From Bacteroidetes bacterium GWE2_42_24 (lineage in GTDB: Bacteria; Bacteroidota; Bacteroidia; Bacteroidales; TTA-H9): a stretch of 64,000 bases of DNA. Made by a program: the position numbers and the translations under genes. The stretch is taken from assembly GCA_001768515.1 (NCBI GenBank), contig MEOA01000043.1, positions 124,001 to 188,000 of the forward strand. Direction: 5' to 3'. The notes beneath the pieces were generated by a model, which was not told the DNA's origin, ran no database searches, and saw only the letters and a program-made list of their open reading frames with translations. This document shows, piece by piece, positions 26,514-35,831 of this stretch (position 1 is the stretch's first letter; each line of letters starts with the position of its first letter).

Positions 26514-29500
26514 TTGAAAAAATATCTCCTACCCCTTTTTCAGTTGTCAATCATCGCGTCTACCCTTCTGACACTAGGTGCTCTTGCATCATCTACCGGT
26601 GTTGGTAAGCGACAGATGGAAACAATCACACCTCCTGATTCCACTCCCGATACTACAGGGGGATTACGTTATCCGTTTTTTGATGCGCCCGTTCTTCAGG
26701 GTGACTTAGTGCCAGTACCGAGTGCCATGCATCTGAGTCAGCCTGCCAATATCAAGTCGGAGGTGGAGTACGATCCGACAACCAATTCCTATGTAGTAAC
26801 CGATAAGGTAGGTTCGTTTAACTACAGAAATCCGAAGGTGTACGATTTTAAGGAGTACCAGGAGCTTGATGCCAATCAGTCGGTTCGTAAATATTTCCGC
26901 GAAAAAGCCAAAACATCTGCGGGTGGAACAGGCGATGGGATCATTCCTTCAATCTATATCGGAGGTCAAACATTTGACCGTATTTTTGGCGGCAGCACCA
27001 TTGACATCAGACCTACAGGATCGGCCGAACTGATCTTTGGTCTGACAGGCAACACCCGTGATGATCCTACCATAAGTGAAAGACAGCGATCAACCCTTAA
27101 CTTTGACTTTCAGGAAAAGATCCAGATGAATGTCGTAGCCAAGATTGGTAAGAAAATTGAATTCAAAGCAAACTATAACACCGAAACCAGTTTCAATTTT
27201 GAAAACAAGCTGCAACTTAAGTACGAAGGTGATGAAGATGAGATCATCAAATTAATCGAGGTCGGTAATGTGAATCTTCCGCTCAACTCTACCCTTATTC
27301 AGGGTAGCCAGAGCCTGTTTGGCGTAAAGTCAAAGATGAAATTCGGGAAAACAACAGTCACTGCTGTCGTTTCACAGCAGGAGAGCCAAACTTCTTCAAT
27401 AACTGTTCAGGGAGGTGCCCAGACGAATACTTTCTCGCTTAAGGCTGATCAATATGAGGAGAATAAGCACTTTTTTCTCGCCCAATATTTCAGAGATAAT
27501 TACGAAGGAGGCCTTTCGCGTTTACCCTTGGTGATCTCCAATGTCAACATCACCAAGATGGAGGTGTGGGTTACCAACATTGGTGCTGCTGTGACCGATA
27601 ACCGTAACATCGTTGCTTTTCAGGATCTTGGAGAGGCAGATCCATATAGTCCTGTCATACAGCCTGTTGTTGGGAGGCCGGCTTTTCCTGACAACAAATC
27701 AAACCGGTTGCTCAATCAGCTTGACATGAGTATTGTACGCGATGTAAATCAGGTATCGAATTATTTGAAAGGGGGGCCGTTTTTGTTTACTGCAGGAACA
27801 GATTTTGAGAAAGTAGAGAGTGCCCGTAAGCTCAATACTTCAGAATATAGCTACAACAGTAAGCTCGGTTTCATTTCACTGAATACTACCCTCAATAGCG
27901 ATCAGACCCTTGCAGTTGCATTTCAGTATACAGTAGTAGGTGATACAGGTGTCTTTCAGGTAGGAGAATTCTCAGATGGTGGAATAAGTGCTCCCAAGTG
28001 TTTGATGGTAAAGTTGTTGAAGAGCACTTCTCTTAATCCCGGGATTCCTATCTGGAAACTGATGATGAAAAACGTGTATTCTCTTGGCTCATACCAGATA
28101 AATTCCCAGGATTTCATACTCAACATACTCTATTCGGGTAATACTAATGGTGTCCCAACAGGTTATATCAATGCCGGTAAAATTAAAGGGTTACCCCTGA
28201 TTCAGGTGATGAATGTTGATAATCTTGATGCTCAGCTTAATAAGACCTATATTGTAAAAGATGGCGACAGTATTCTGATTCCGGATGGAATCTTCGATTT
28301 CCTCGACAATGCTGCCTTACAGGGCGGGACCATCAATTCCAAGAACGGACGTGTCTATTTTCCTGTACTCGAGCCTTTCGGTAGTTACCTTAGAAAGAAA
28401 ATCGGTAATGATCAGGAAGCCGACCGTTATTGTTATGATTCGCTTTATACCATGACCAAAGTTGGTGCACAGCAGTATCCGGAGAAGAATAAATTCTTAA
28501 TTGATGGTTTCTACAAGTCATCTTCGAGTAGTGAGATTTCCCTCAATGCGCTTAATGTGCCACAGGGATCCGTGACGGTGATGATGGGAGGGGTGAAACT
28601 TAACGAGAACGTTGATTATACTGTAGATTATACCTTAGGGCGGGTAAAGATTATCAATGAGGCTTTGCTGAGTTCTGGAACGCCAATCAATATCTCGCTT
28701 GAGAACAATTCAATGTTCAGCATTCAGTCGAAGACTTATCTTGGCATGCATGTTGATCATGAGTTTAATAAGGATTTCGTGATGGGCGCTACCATCATCA
28801 ACCTGACCGAGCGGCCGCTCACACAAAAGACGATCTTAGGAGATGACCCCATCAGCAATACCCTTTGGGGTCTTAATCTTTCATACCAGCAAGAATCGCA
28901 GCTCATCACAAAGTTGATTGATAAGCTCCCCGGTATTGAAACAAAAGCGCCCTCCAAGATTACCGTGAATGCTGAGTTTGCTCATTTTATCCCCGGTCAT
29001 TCGAGCGCCATTGGCAGCGAAGGAACGTCTTACATTGATGATTTCGAAGGGGCGCAAACGACCATTCGACTTTCCGAGCCCTATTGGTGGTTCATGGCCA
29101 GTACCCCTCAGGGACAGACCCAGCAGGGCATGTTCCCAGAGGCTGCTCTTGGAACCGGGCTATCTTACGGATTTAACCGGGCAAAAATTGGCTGGTACGT
29201 CATTGATCCAATCTTCTACGACAGGACAGGTGGCACACGCCCTGATAATATTTCGAAAGATGATCTGTCGAAAAACTCTGTTCGTCAGGTACTCGAAAAT
29301 GAGGTGTTTCCGAATAAAGAAATAGCCAATGGACAGGCAACCAGTATTTCGGTACTCAACCTCGCCTATTATCCCGATGAACGTGGCCCAAATAATTATG
29401 ATGTGGAGGGTTTGCCTGGTATATCACAAGGTATTGACGAGTATGGAAAGCTCAGGAGTCCTTCTTCCCGATGGGGTGGAATCATGCGGAAGATCGAATC

Positions 29501-32500
29501 AACCGATTTTGAAGCTACTAATATTGAATACCTCGAGTTCTGGATGATGGATCCCTTTACTGAAGATCCTGATCAAATGGGCGGGGATCTCTTTTTTAAC
29601 CTTGGAGATATCAGCGAAGACATCCTGCGCGATTCGCGGAAGAGCTTTGAGAATGGCCTGCCAACATCCGCCGTTCAGGTTGACGTGGATACAACCATTT
29701 GGGGACGGGTTCCAAAGCAGCAGGCTCTGGTAAATGCATTTGATAATAATACGGGAACCCGACTTTTTCAGGACATAGGTTATGATGGCCTCAATGATGA
29801 GGATGAAAGGTCATTCTTTGACCAGTCATATCTGCAAAAGATACTCAATATGTATGGTTCCGGATCCGGAGCTTACAATCTGGCTTTTAATGATCCTTCA
29901 GGTGACAATTATCATTATTTCAGAGGAACTGATTACGATAATGATAATGTTACATTTAACAGTGTACTTGAACGCTACAAAAAATACAATGGTGTTCAGG
30001 GTAATTCTCCAGCAACGGAGGATGTAAACGAAAGCTATATTACTTCAGCTACAGATGCCCCTAATGTCGAAGACATTAATTTTGATAATACGCTTTGGGA
30101 GGATGAGCGATATTTTCAATATAAGGTAAGTTTGCGCCCAAAGGATATGGTCATTGGGCAAAACTTTATTACCGACATCTATACCACAAAGTCGATTGCA
30201 CTAGAAAACGGCGACTACACCACTGTGAAGTGGTACCAGTTTAAAATACCGGTAAATGATCCTACAAAAATTGTAGGCGATATCAAAGATTTTAAGTCCA
30301 TCAGGTTTATCAGGATGTTTTTTAAAAATTTCAGCCGCCCGATTATCACCAGATTTGCGACACTTGAGTTGGTAAGAGGAGAGTGGCGTCGTTATAAATA
30401 CGACCTGTTGTCTGCCGGTGAATACATACCTAATGATGATCAGTGGGGTGCGAAATTCGAGATTAGTACAGTAAACGTTGAGGAAAACGGGAGTAAACAG
30501 CCCATACCTTATGTAATTCCTCCAGGGATAGAGCGTGAAATTAATTATGGGTCAACCAACAACACGCGTTTGAATGAGCAGGCAATGGTGCTTCGCGTAC
30601 AGGATTTGGTTGATGGTGATGCCAGAGCTGCCTATAAAACCAGCAGTTTTGATTTCCGACAATACAAGCGGTTGAAGATGTTTGTCCACGCGGAAGATAT
30701 GTATGAATCACAGCCAAATAATTATGGCGACATGACTGTCTTTATCAGGCTGGGATCCGACTTTACGCAAAACTATTATGAGTACGAAATTCCGTTGACT
30801 TTTACTCTATGGGGAACAAAAAATGATGAGGAAATTTGGCCTGAAGCCAATCGATTCGATATTGATCTCGAGAATATCGTTAGTATTAAACAGCAACGAA
30901 ATGTTGATCTGGTAGCCTCTCTTGCTGGGGTTTCAATGACAATACCGTATATTGCTTATGATGGAAAGAACAAGATTTCGGTGGTTGGTAGTCCGAGTCT
31001 CAGTGATGTACGCTCCATCATGATTGGTGTGAGAAATCCAAAACGTCAGAGTATTCAAAGTATTGATGACGGGAATCCCAAGAGTGCAGAAATCTGGGTT
31101 AACGAACTTAGGCTGAGTGATTTTGTTGATGAACAGGGATGGGCTGCAACTGCACGATTTACAGCAACTCTTGCTGATCTGGGCAATGTAGCCTTTGCCG
31201 GGACATACTCTACGCCTGGTTTTGGGTCAATTGAAAAGAAAGCCAATGAACGCCAGAAAGAAACTGTTCAGGCATTTGATTTTAGTACAAATCTTCAGTT
31301 TGGAAAGTTCTTTCCCGAAACCTCTGGAATTAGAGTTCCTTTTCATTTCGACTATTCCCGCACTGCCAAAACACCTGAATACAATCCACTTGACCCCGAT
31401 GTAAAGATGGAAGATGCGCTGGCATCCTTGGCTACCGATGAGCAAAGAGACTCTCTTTCGAGAATTGCAGAAGACCTTGTAGTTCGTAAAAATTTCAGCT
31501 TTCTTAATGTAAGGAAGGAACGCGTTGGAAATACCGGCACACCGATGCCATGGGATGTTGAGAATTTTGATGTTAGTTATTCCTATAGCGAAACGAACAT
31601 TCATAATATCGATTTAGAATACGATAACAAAAGAACCTATCGTGGTGGACTTGGGTATAATTACCAGATACAACCACCATTAGTGAAGCCTTTCGAGAAG
31701 ATTGGTTTTATCTCAAAGTCGAAATCGTTGCAGTTGATCCGTGATTTTAATTTTTATTACCTCCCCCGGACCTTTAGCTTCCGGACTGAAATGAATCGGG
31801 ATTATACCGAACGAAAGCTCCGTAACAAGAGTACAGCCGATGTAATCCTGACGCCAAGCTACCTGAAGTCATTTGTGTGGAATCGTACCTATGATCTGAA
31901 GTTTGATCTGACGCAGTCGCTGAAGTTCGAATTCAATGCTTCTGCAAATGCCCTGATAGATGAATTGCCTGGTTCGATTGACAAGGATGACTATTATACC
32001 GTTGAGGAGAAGAATAGTGAGATATGGAGTAATATCACCGGTTTCGGTCGTATGAACCGATATAATCAGCAAGTGAATTTAAACTATACAATCCCCGTCA
32101 ACAAGATACCACTGCTCGATTGGGTGACTGCCAGTGCCCGTTATCAGGGCACCTATACGTGGACTGCATCGGCAAGATCAATTCAGGATATCATGGGTAA
32201 TACAATCGAAAACTCCAATTCGAAACAGATCAACGGACAATTTAAATTCACAACACTATACAACAAGATAGGTTACCTGAAGAAACTCAACCAGCCCAAA
32301 CGACCTTCTTCAAAGAAAACGCCTGCTACAAGGACTTCGAATGCTCAGATAAAGAACCAGCAAAAGGTTGCCGATTCAACAAAACAGGATGAAGGTCCGA
32401 GTGTTGCCCGCGTTATCGGTGACGGGATTTTGAGGTTTGCTATGCTGATCCGTGACGGGAGAATATCCTATACCGAAACAAACGGAACCCTGCTTCCTGG

Positions 32501-33782
32501 TGTCACTTTTACTCCCGGTATGATTGGTAATGACTTCAACCTGAGTGCTCCGGGCGTAGGTTTTGCCTTTGGATTACAGGATGACATCCGCACCAGAGCT
32601 GCCGAAGGCCATTGGCTTACCGAGGACACTCTGTTTAATGGTGCCTTTTCCACCAAGTATACTACTTCGCTTAATCTGGGTCTAACGCTTGAGCCTATTC
32701 GTGACCTGAAGATTGACCTGACAGGAACGCGTACCTATTCGCTCGATCATTCTGAATATTTCAGGGCTTCTGATGGGCTTCTGGAAACATACAGTGAAGT
32801 TGACCGCGGTAGTTTTAGCATCAGTTATATAACAATAGGAACCGCCTTCAGTGGCATTCGTGACGATAACACTTCTGAGGTATATGAACGGATGAAAGAG
32901 TACCGCCTCGATATCGCCCGACGTCTGGCCGAGGCCAATCCTAACTGGTTAGCCGATCCGCAATGGGATAGCCTTGGCTTTCCACTGGGCTACGGACAGA
33001 ACCAACAAGAAGTTTTGCATTATGCCTTTTTAGCTGCTTATGGCAATAAGTCAGCACGAGATGTAGCCACTAATGCATTCCCCAAAATTCCGCTTCCTAA
33101 CTGGCGAATTACTTACAAAGGGCTTATGTCGATCGACTTCATCAAGGAATATCTGAAAGACATTACTCTGTCGCACACTTACAGGTCAACCTATAATGTC
33201 GGGTCGTTCAGCTCCAATGTCTTATATAGTGAAGTCAATGGGGCTCCTGCCGCCCGTGATGCTTCAAACAACTATATCCCTGAACTGCAGATTACACAGA
33301 TTACTATTACTGAACAGTTTGTTCCGCTGTTCGGTGTTGATATGACATGGAAAAACAGTATGTTGACGCGCATAGAGTTTAAAAAGACCCGTAACCTGTC
33401 ACTGAGTTTCAGCAATGGTCAGGTGACCGAAGTAGCCAGTAACGAGATTGTCCTTGGTATGGGGTATCGCATTAAGGATCTTCAATTGATCTTCAAGGGT
33501 GGTGGCTCTCCCCAGAAATTCAAGAGCGACTTGAATTTGAAAGCCGACTTCTCCATCAAGGATAATAAAACGGTATTGCGCCGCATCGAAGAAGGGATTG
33601 ATCAGGTGTCGTCTGGTATGCGTGTCATTTCATTGAGTCTTTCAGCCGATTATCAGATGAATCAGCGATTAACAGTCAGGGCCTTCTTCGAGAAAAGCCT
33701 CAACAATCCCTATGTGTCGAATCAATATGCAACCAGTCTGACGAAGGGAGGCATAAGCCTTCGCTTCTCGCTTGCACAATAG
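26514..33782 (+). CDS. sprA: Type IX secretion translocon SprA (Sov)
   Basis: A 2422-residue outer-membrane protein, close to known SprA/Sov lengths (about 2400-2500). SprA forms the very large barrel through which T9SS cargo crosses the outer membrane. The N-terminus KKYLLPLFQLSIIASTLLTLGALA is a signal peptide. The start appears to be TTG at 26514, since the next in-frame ATG lies past the signal sequence. The body has long beta-rich regions with repeated aromatic strands, an early segment (GGSTIDIRPTGSAELIFG), and TSYIDDFEGAQTTI in the middle third, typical of this family. The protein ends in a barrel strand, ISLRFSLAQ. It sits 22 bases after ruvA and is probably co-transcribed. It would export the PKD protein encoded at 8689-10677. 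Confidence 0.96.
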   Translation: MKKYLLPLFQLSIIASTLLTLGALASSTGVGKRQMETITPPDSTPDTTGGLRYPFFDAPVLQGDLVPVPSAMHLSQPANIKSEVEYDPTTNSYVVTDKVGSFNYRNPKVYDFKEYQELDANQSVRKYFREKAKTSAGGTGDGIIPSIYIGGQTFDRIFGGSTIDIRPTGSAELIFGLTGNTRDDPTISERQRSTLNFDFQEKIQMNVVAKIGKKIEFKANYNTETSFNFENKLQLKYEGDEDEIIKLIEVGNVNLPLNSTLIQGSQSLFGVKSKMKFGKTTVTAVVSQQESQTSSITVQGGAQTNTFSLKADQYEENKHFFLAQYFRDNYEGGLSRLPLVISNVNITKMEVWVTNIGAAVTDNRNIVAFQDLGEADPYSPVIQPVVGRPAFPDNKSNRLLNQLDMSIVRDVNQVSNYLKGGPFLFTAGTDFEKVESARKLNTSEYSYNSKLGFISLNTTLNSDQTLAVAFQYTVVGDTGVFQVGEFSDGGISAPKCLMVKLLKSTSLNPGIPIWKLMMKNVYSLGSYQINSQDFILNILYSGNTNGVPTGYINAGKIKGLPLIQVMNVDNLDAQLNKTYIVKDGDSILIPDGIFDFLDNAALQGGTINSKNGRVYFPVLEPFGSYLRKKIGNDQEADRYCYDSLYTMTKVGAQQYPEKNKFLIDGFYKSSSSSEISLNALNVPQGSVTVMMGGVKLNENVDYTVDYTLGRVKIINEALLSSGTPINISLENNSMFSIQSKTYLGMHVDHEFNKDFVMGATIINLTERPLTQKTILGDDPISNTLWGLNLSYQQESQLITKLIDKLPGIETKAPSKITVNAEFAHFIPGHSSAIGSEGTSYIDDFEGAQTTIRLSEPYWWFMASTPQGQTQQGMFPEAALGTGLSYGFNRAKIGWYVIDPIFYDRTGGTRPDNISKDDLSKNSVRQVLENEVFPNKEIANGQATSISVLNLAYYPDERGPNNYDVEGLPGISQGIDEYGKLRSPSSRWGGIMRKIESTDFEATNIEYLEFWMMDPFTEDPDQMGGDLFFNLGDISEDILRDSRKSFENGLPTSAVQVDVDTTIWGRVPKQQALVNAFDNNTGTRLFQDIGYDGLNDEDERSFFDQSYLQKILNMYGSGSGAYNLAFNDPSGDNYHYFRGTDYDNDNVTFNSVLERYKKYNGVQGNSPATEDVNESYITSATDAPNVEDINFDNTLWEDERYFQYKVSLRPKDMVIGQNFITDIYTTKSIALENGDYTTVKWYQFKIPVNDPTKIVGDIKDFKSIRFIRMFFKNFSRPIITRFATLELVRGEWRRYKYDLLSAGEYIPNDDQWGAKFEISTVNVEENGSKQPIPYVIPPGIEREINYGSTNNTRLNEQAMVLRVQDLVDGDARAAYKTSSFDFRQYKRLKMFVHAEDMYESQPNNYGDMTVFIRLGSDFTQNYYEYEIPLTFTLWGTKNDEEIWPEANRFDIDLENIVSIKQQRNVDLVASLAGVSMTIPYIAYDGKNKISVVGSPSLSDVRSIMIGVRNPKRQSIQSIDDGNPKSAEIWVNELRLSDFVDEQGWAATARFTATLADLGNVAFAGTYSTPGFGSIEKKANERQKETVQAFDFSTNLQFGKFFPETSGIRVPFHFDYSRTAKTPEYNPLDPDVKMEDALASLATDEQRDSLSRIAEDLVVRKNFSFLNVRKERVGNTGTPMPWDVENFDVSYSYSETNIHNIDLEYDNKRTYRGGLGYNYQIQPPLVKPFEKIGFISKSKSLQLIRDFNFYYLPRTFSFRTEMNRDYTERKLRNKSTADVILTPSYLKSFVWNRTYDLKFDLTQSLKFEFNASANALIDELPGSIDKDDYYTVEEKNSEIWSNITGFGRMNRYNQQVNLNYTIPVNKIPLLDWVTASARYQGTYTWTASARSIQDIMGNTIENSNSKQINGQFKFTTLYNKIGYLKKLNQPKRPSSKKTPATRTSNAQIKNQQKVADSTKQDEGPSVARVIGDGILRFAMLIRDGRISYTETNGTLLPGVTFTPGMIGNDFNLSAPGVGFAFGLQDDIRTRAAEGHWLTEDTLFNGAFSTKYTTSLNLGLTLEPIRDLKIDLTGTRTYSLDHSEYFRASDGLLETYSEVDRGSFSISYITIGTAFSGIRDDNTSEVYERMKEYRLDIARRLAEANPNWLADPQWDSLGFPLGYGQNQQEVLHYAFLAAYGNKSARDVATNAFPKIPLPNWRITYKGLMSIDFIKEYLKDITLSHTYRSTYNVGSFSSNVLYSEVNGAPAARDASNNYIPELQITQITITEQFVPLFGVDMTWKNSMLTRIEFKKTRNLSLSFSNGQVTEVASNEIVLGMGYRIKDLQLIFKGGGSPQKFKSDLNLKADFSIKDNKTVLRRIEEGIDQVSSGMRVISLSLSADYQMNQRLTVRAFFEKSLNNPYVSNQYATSLTKGGISLRFSLAQ

Positions 33783-34133
33783 TCCTGTTTGCATAGCAGG
33801 TATTCATACTTTGCCGGCAGCCTGATGGTTGCCGGCTGAATTGCTTATTGTGTCGTTTTTGTAGTTGTATTACTTTTGAATATTTCCAGTAGAAACAGAT
33901 TTGAAAGGAGCATAGAGGCAGTACTTGCCCTCCGGGAGTGATCTCCATTGTTTAGTAGCCGGGCTTTACCCAATATCTGACCCCCTGACCTGGCGAAGAA
34001 TCAATTGTTGCGGTTTTATATATTTAGCCTGAGGTTAGTGCGTAGGGATTCAGTTTCGCAATCATTTAACCGGGCACAAATTTTGGCCATGGTTTCGTTG
34101 TCTTTTTGGGAAGCCAGGGCTACCGGAGTTGTC

Positions 34134-34315
34134 CACGAATTACACGAATTAGCACGAATAAGGACGAAGAAGAGATTCGTGGATAAGAAAAAAGCGTTCA
34201 CGAATTACTCGAATTAACACGAATAAGGATGAAGAAGAAATTCGTGGATAAAAAAGAAACGTCCCCGGGTCGCATGATTTACGCGAATTAGCACGAAAAA
34301 CAATTCGTGAAATAT
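34134..34315. repeat. Degenerate tandem repeat, about 65-73 bp unit, two and a half copies
   Basis: Units begin at about 34134, 34199 and 34272. Each starts with CACGAATTAC-like sequence, continues with GAATTAGCACGAATAAGG-like sequence, and has an ATTCGTGGATAA-like 3' part. The first two units are about 85 percent alike by eye and the third is decayed. Internal CACGAATT and AATTCGTG are inverted, so each unit could fold. Confidence 0.75.
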
Positions 34316-35050
34316 AGAAATTCCTGCTGAAACACGAACCAGCAATGGTTGTTTTACTTGGGGGGAGTAACTTCCTGGCAGAGCGCGCCAAAGAAAACAA
34401 ATCTTACGGCTTATGTGAAAATAACTAATTAGCCGGCCTGTCCCGATGCAATCTTTCTCAGTAGCAAATTTGCTCTCGTATCCCTTCCAAATTTTCAATC
34501 ATTTCCTATTTTACAGGCATGTTTTCACACCTGATTTCACCCGCTTTTTAAAATTTTTAATTTTTTTTTATGCGAAAATAATCACATAAGTCAATTGTTT
34601 AATAAATTGATTACGCGTTATTTGCAACTCTGCTTTACCCCAAAGTCATACCAAAGTTAGGGCAAAGTTATGTTTCTCTTATGAATCGCCTATTGCTGTA
34701 GTAATTATGGAGTATGTTTTATATGAAGAGATCATAACTATATAAATTTTTTGGCACGATTTTAGCAGGAGCTATATTAGAGCCACATTATTCTGATGAA
34801 TGATCGGTGCAGAACCCCTGACGGTCATCGGTGATATCGTTATAGATTTAACAGCGGGTATGGCATTCTGCATCGCAACAACCCTGATAGCCACCCCATA
34901 GCATCACCTGGGTTCGTGTTGTAACGGCATGAAGGTAATAAACGCGAATTTTTGCCCGTCTTGGCATATCTTTAAGAAAAGGCCAGAATAGTTTCAGTTT
35001 CAGTAATATATTCTGTCAGAAGAATTTTGCACCGATGCCTGGTGGGGCAA

Positions 35051-35096
35051 AGCTAAAGTCAATGGCTCACTTTAGCTATCGGGACTCTCCTGATAG
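35051..35096. other. Two adjacent hairpins
   Basis: AGCTAAAGT (35051-35059) pairs with ACTTTAGCT (35069-35077). CTATCGGGA (35076-35084) pairs with TCCTGATAG (35088-35096), with one G-T pair. The two stems share two bases, so they may be alternatives. They could be part of an unrecognised RNA or of a degraded mobile element. Confidence 0.35.
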
Positions 35097-35545
35097 CTGG
35101 TCATTCCTTCGGGATTTGTTTTGTTTTAACCCCGAAGTGGTGATATTATTAATCAACCATCTGACGATTATTTTCTCCAACTATTATTTATCTTTTATAA
35201 AACGGCCCGATTTGTTTTAATCTCTCCCACCATGCCTTGGTTAGCCATTAACGGTTTTACCAACAAGGTTTTCATGTCCTTTCATAGTAAAGACGGTTTG
35301 ATTTTTTTTTGTGTAAATAAACCAGGCATAATTGATTGTTTTCATGCCACCCTTTCGGGGTTGTGGCCTTTTTGTTTAATCTTTAGCGCTGTGTTCCTCT
35401 GTGGTTCTCTGTGTAACTATCGCTTCACCAACACTCGCGTTTATTAATTTGGTGGTTTGCGGAAAAATCAGAAATCGCATCTGTATAAATTATTTCTTTT
35501 ATGAAAAATTCGACTTTTTGGCTTACGATTAAATCACACTAACAT

Positions 35546-35570
35546 CCTGATCTTTAACCACCAGATCAGG
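35546..35570. other. Hairpin upstream of the carA promoter
   Basis: CCTGATCT (35546-35553) and AGATCAGG (35563-35570) form a perfect 8-bp inverted repeat. It lies about 98 bases upstream of the candidate carA -7 box and could be an operator or the end of an upstream transcript. Confidence 0.35.
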
Positions 35571-35667
35571 AGTTCAGAAATTTAAATTTTGAGTAATTTT
35601 ACTGTATTTATGATTGCTTCTCTGAGGAAAGTTTGGTAGCAATTACAGCTCTCGTGCGAACTTTTAG

Positions 35668-35675
35668 TATCTTTG
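35668..35675 (+). promoter_or_regulatory. Candidate -7 box (TATCTTTG) for the carAB leader
   Basis: A full TAnnTTTG match with transcription expected near 35682, giving a leader of about 150 bases before carA. No clear -33 element. The terminator at 35761-35793 is inside this leader. Confidence 0.45.
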
Positions 35676-35718
35676 TGCGACCTAAGCATTCAGCCTGGTC
35701 GATAGACTATTTTATCAG

Positions 35719-35799
35719 ATGGCATTACTAACGCTTCAAAGCGATCATATAAACCCATTCAAAAAGAACAACGTTTCGTTGTTCTTTTTTTTTGCCTGA
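35719..35799 (+). CDS. Putative 26-residue leader peptide upstream of carA
   Basis: An ATG at 35719 opens a 26-codon frame (MALLTLQSDHINPFKKNN followed by VSLFFFFA) ending in TGA at 35797-35799, 32 bases before carA. The intrinsic terminator stem and T-run lie entirely inside this frame, so a ribosome on the frame would cover the stem. This is the geometry of transcription attenuation by a leader peptide. The run of Phe codons comes from the terminator T-run and may not be meaningful. There is no similarity to a named peptide. It could be chance, since a T-run downstream of a hairpin often gives Phe codons. Confidence 0.4.
   Translation: MALLTLQSDHINPFKKNNVSLFFFFA
35761..35793 (+). terminator. 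Intrinsic terminator in the carAB leader (candidate attenuator)
   Basis: A 13-bp stem (35761-35773 with 35777-35789) has a TTT loop and is followed by more T. It lies between the candidate promoter and carA, so it either ends an upstream transcript or attenuates carAB. No gene ends just before it, which favours attenuation. Confidence 0.75.
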
Positions 35800-35831
35800 A
35801 TTTTTTTATTCACTTATCAACTCTTTGAATT

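Larger units (their letters stand above)
33783..35667. other. Gene-poor 1.9-kb stretch with decaying repeats and hairpins
   Basis: No open frame here looks like a gene; the short ones have no recognisable protein features. It contains degenerate 65-73-bp tandem repeats (34134-34315), adjacent hairpins at 35051-35096 and a hairpin at 35546-35570. A segment at about 35388-35420 (CCTCTGTGGTTCTCTGTG) has the look of the short dispersed repeats seen between genes in Bacteroidota. It may be a remnant of lost genes or mobile DNA. Confidence 0.5.

Noticed and set aside
35035-35447. Two short frames (35035-35220 and 35232-35447) between sprA and carA
   Set aside because: They contain no family motif and overlap hairpins and repeat-like sequence; coding is not supported.
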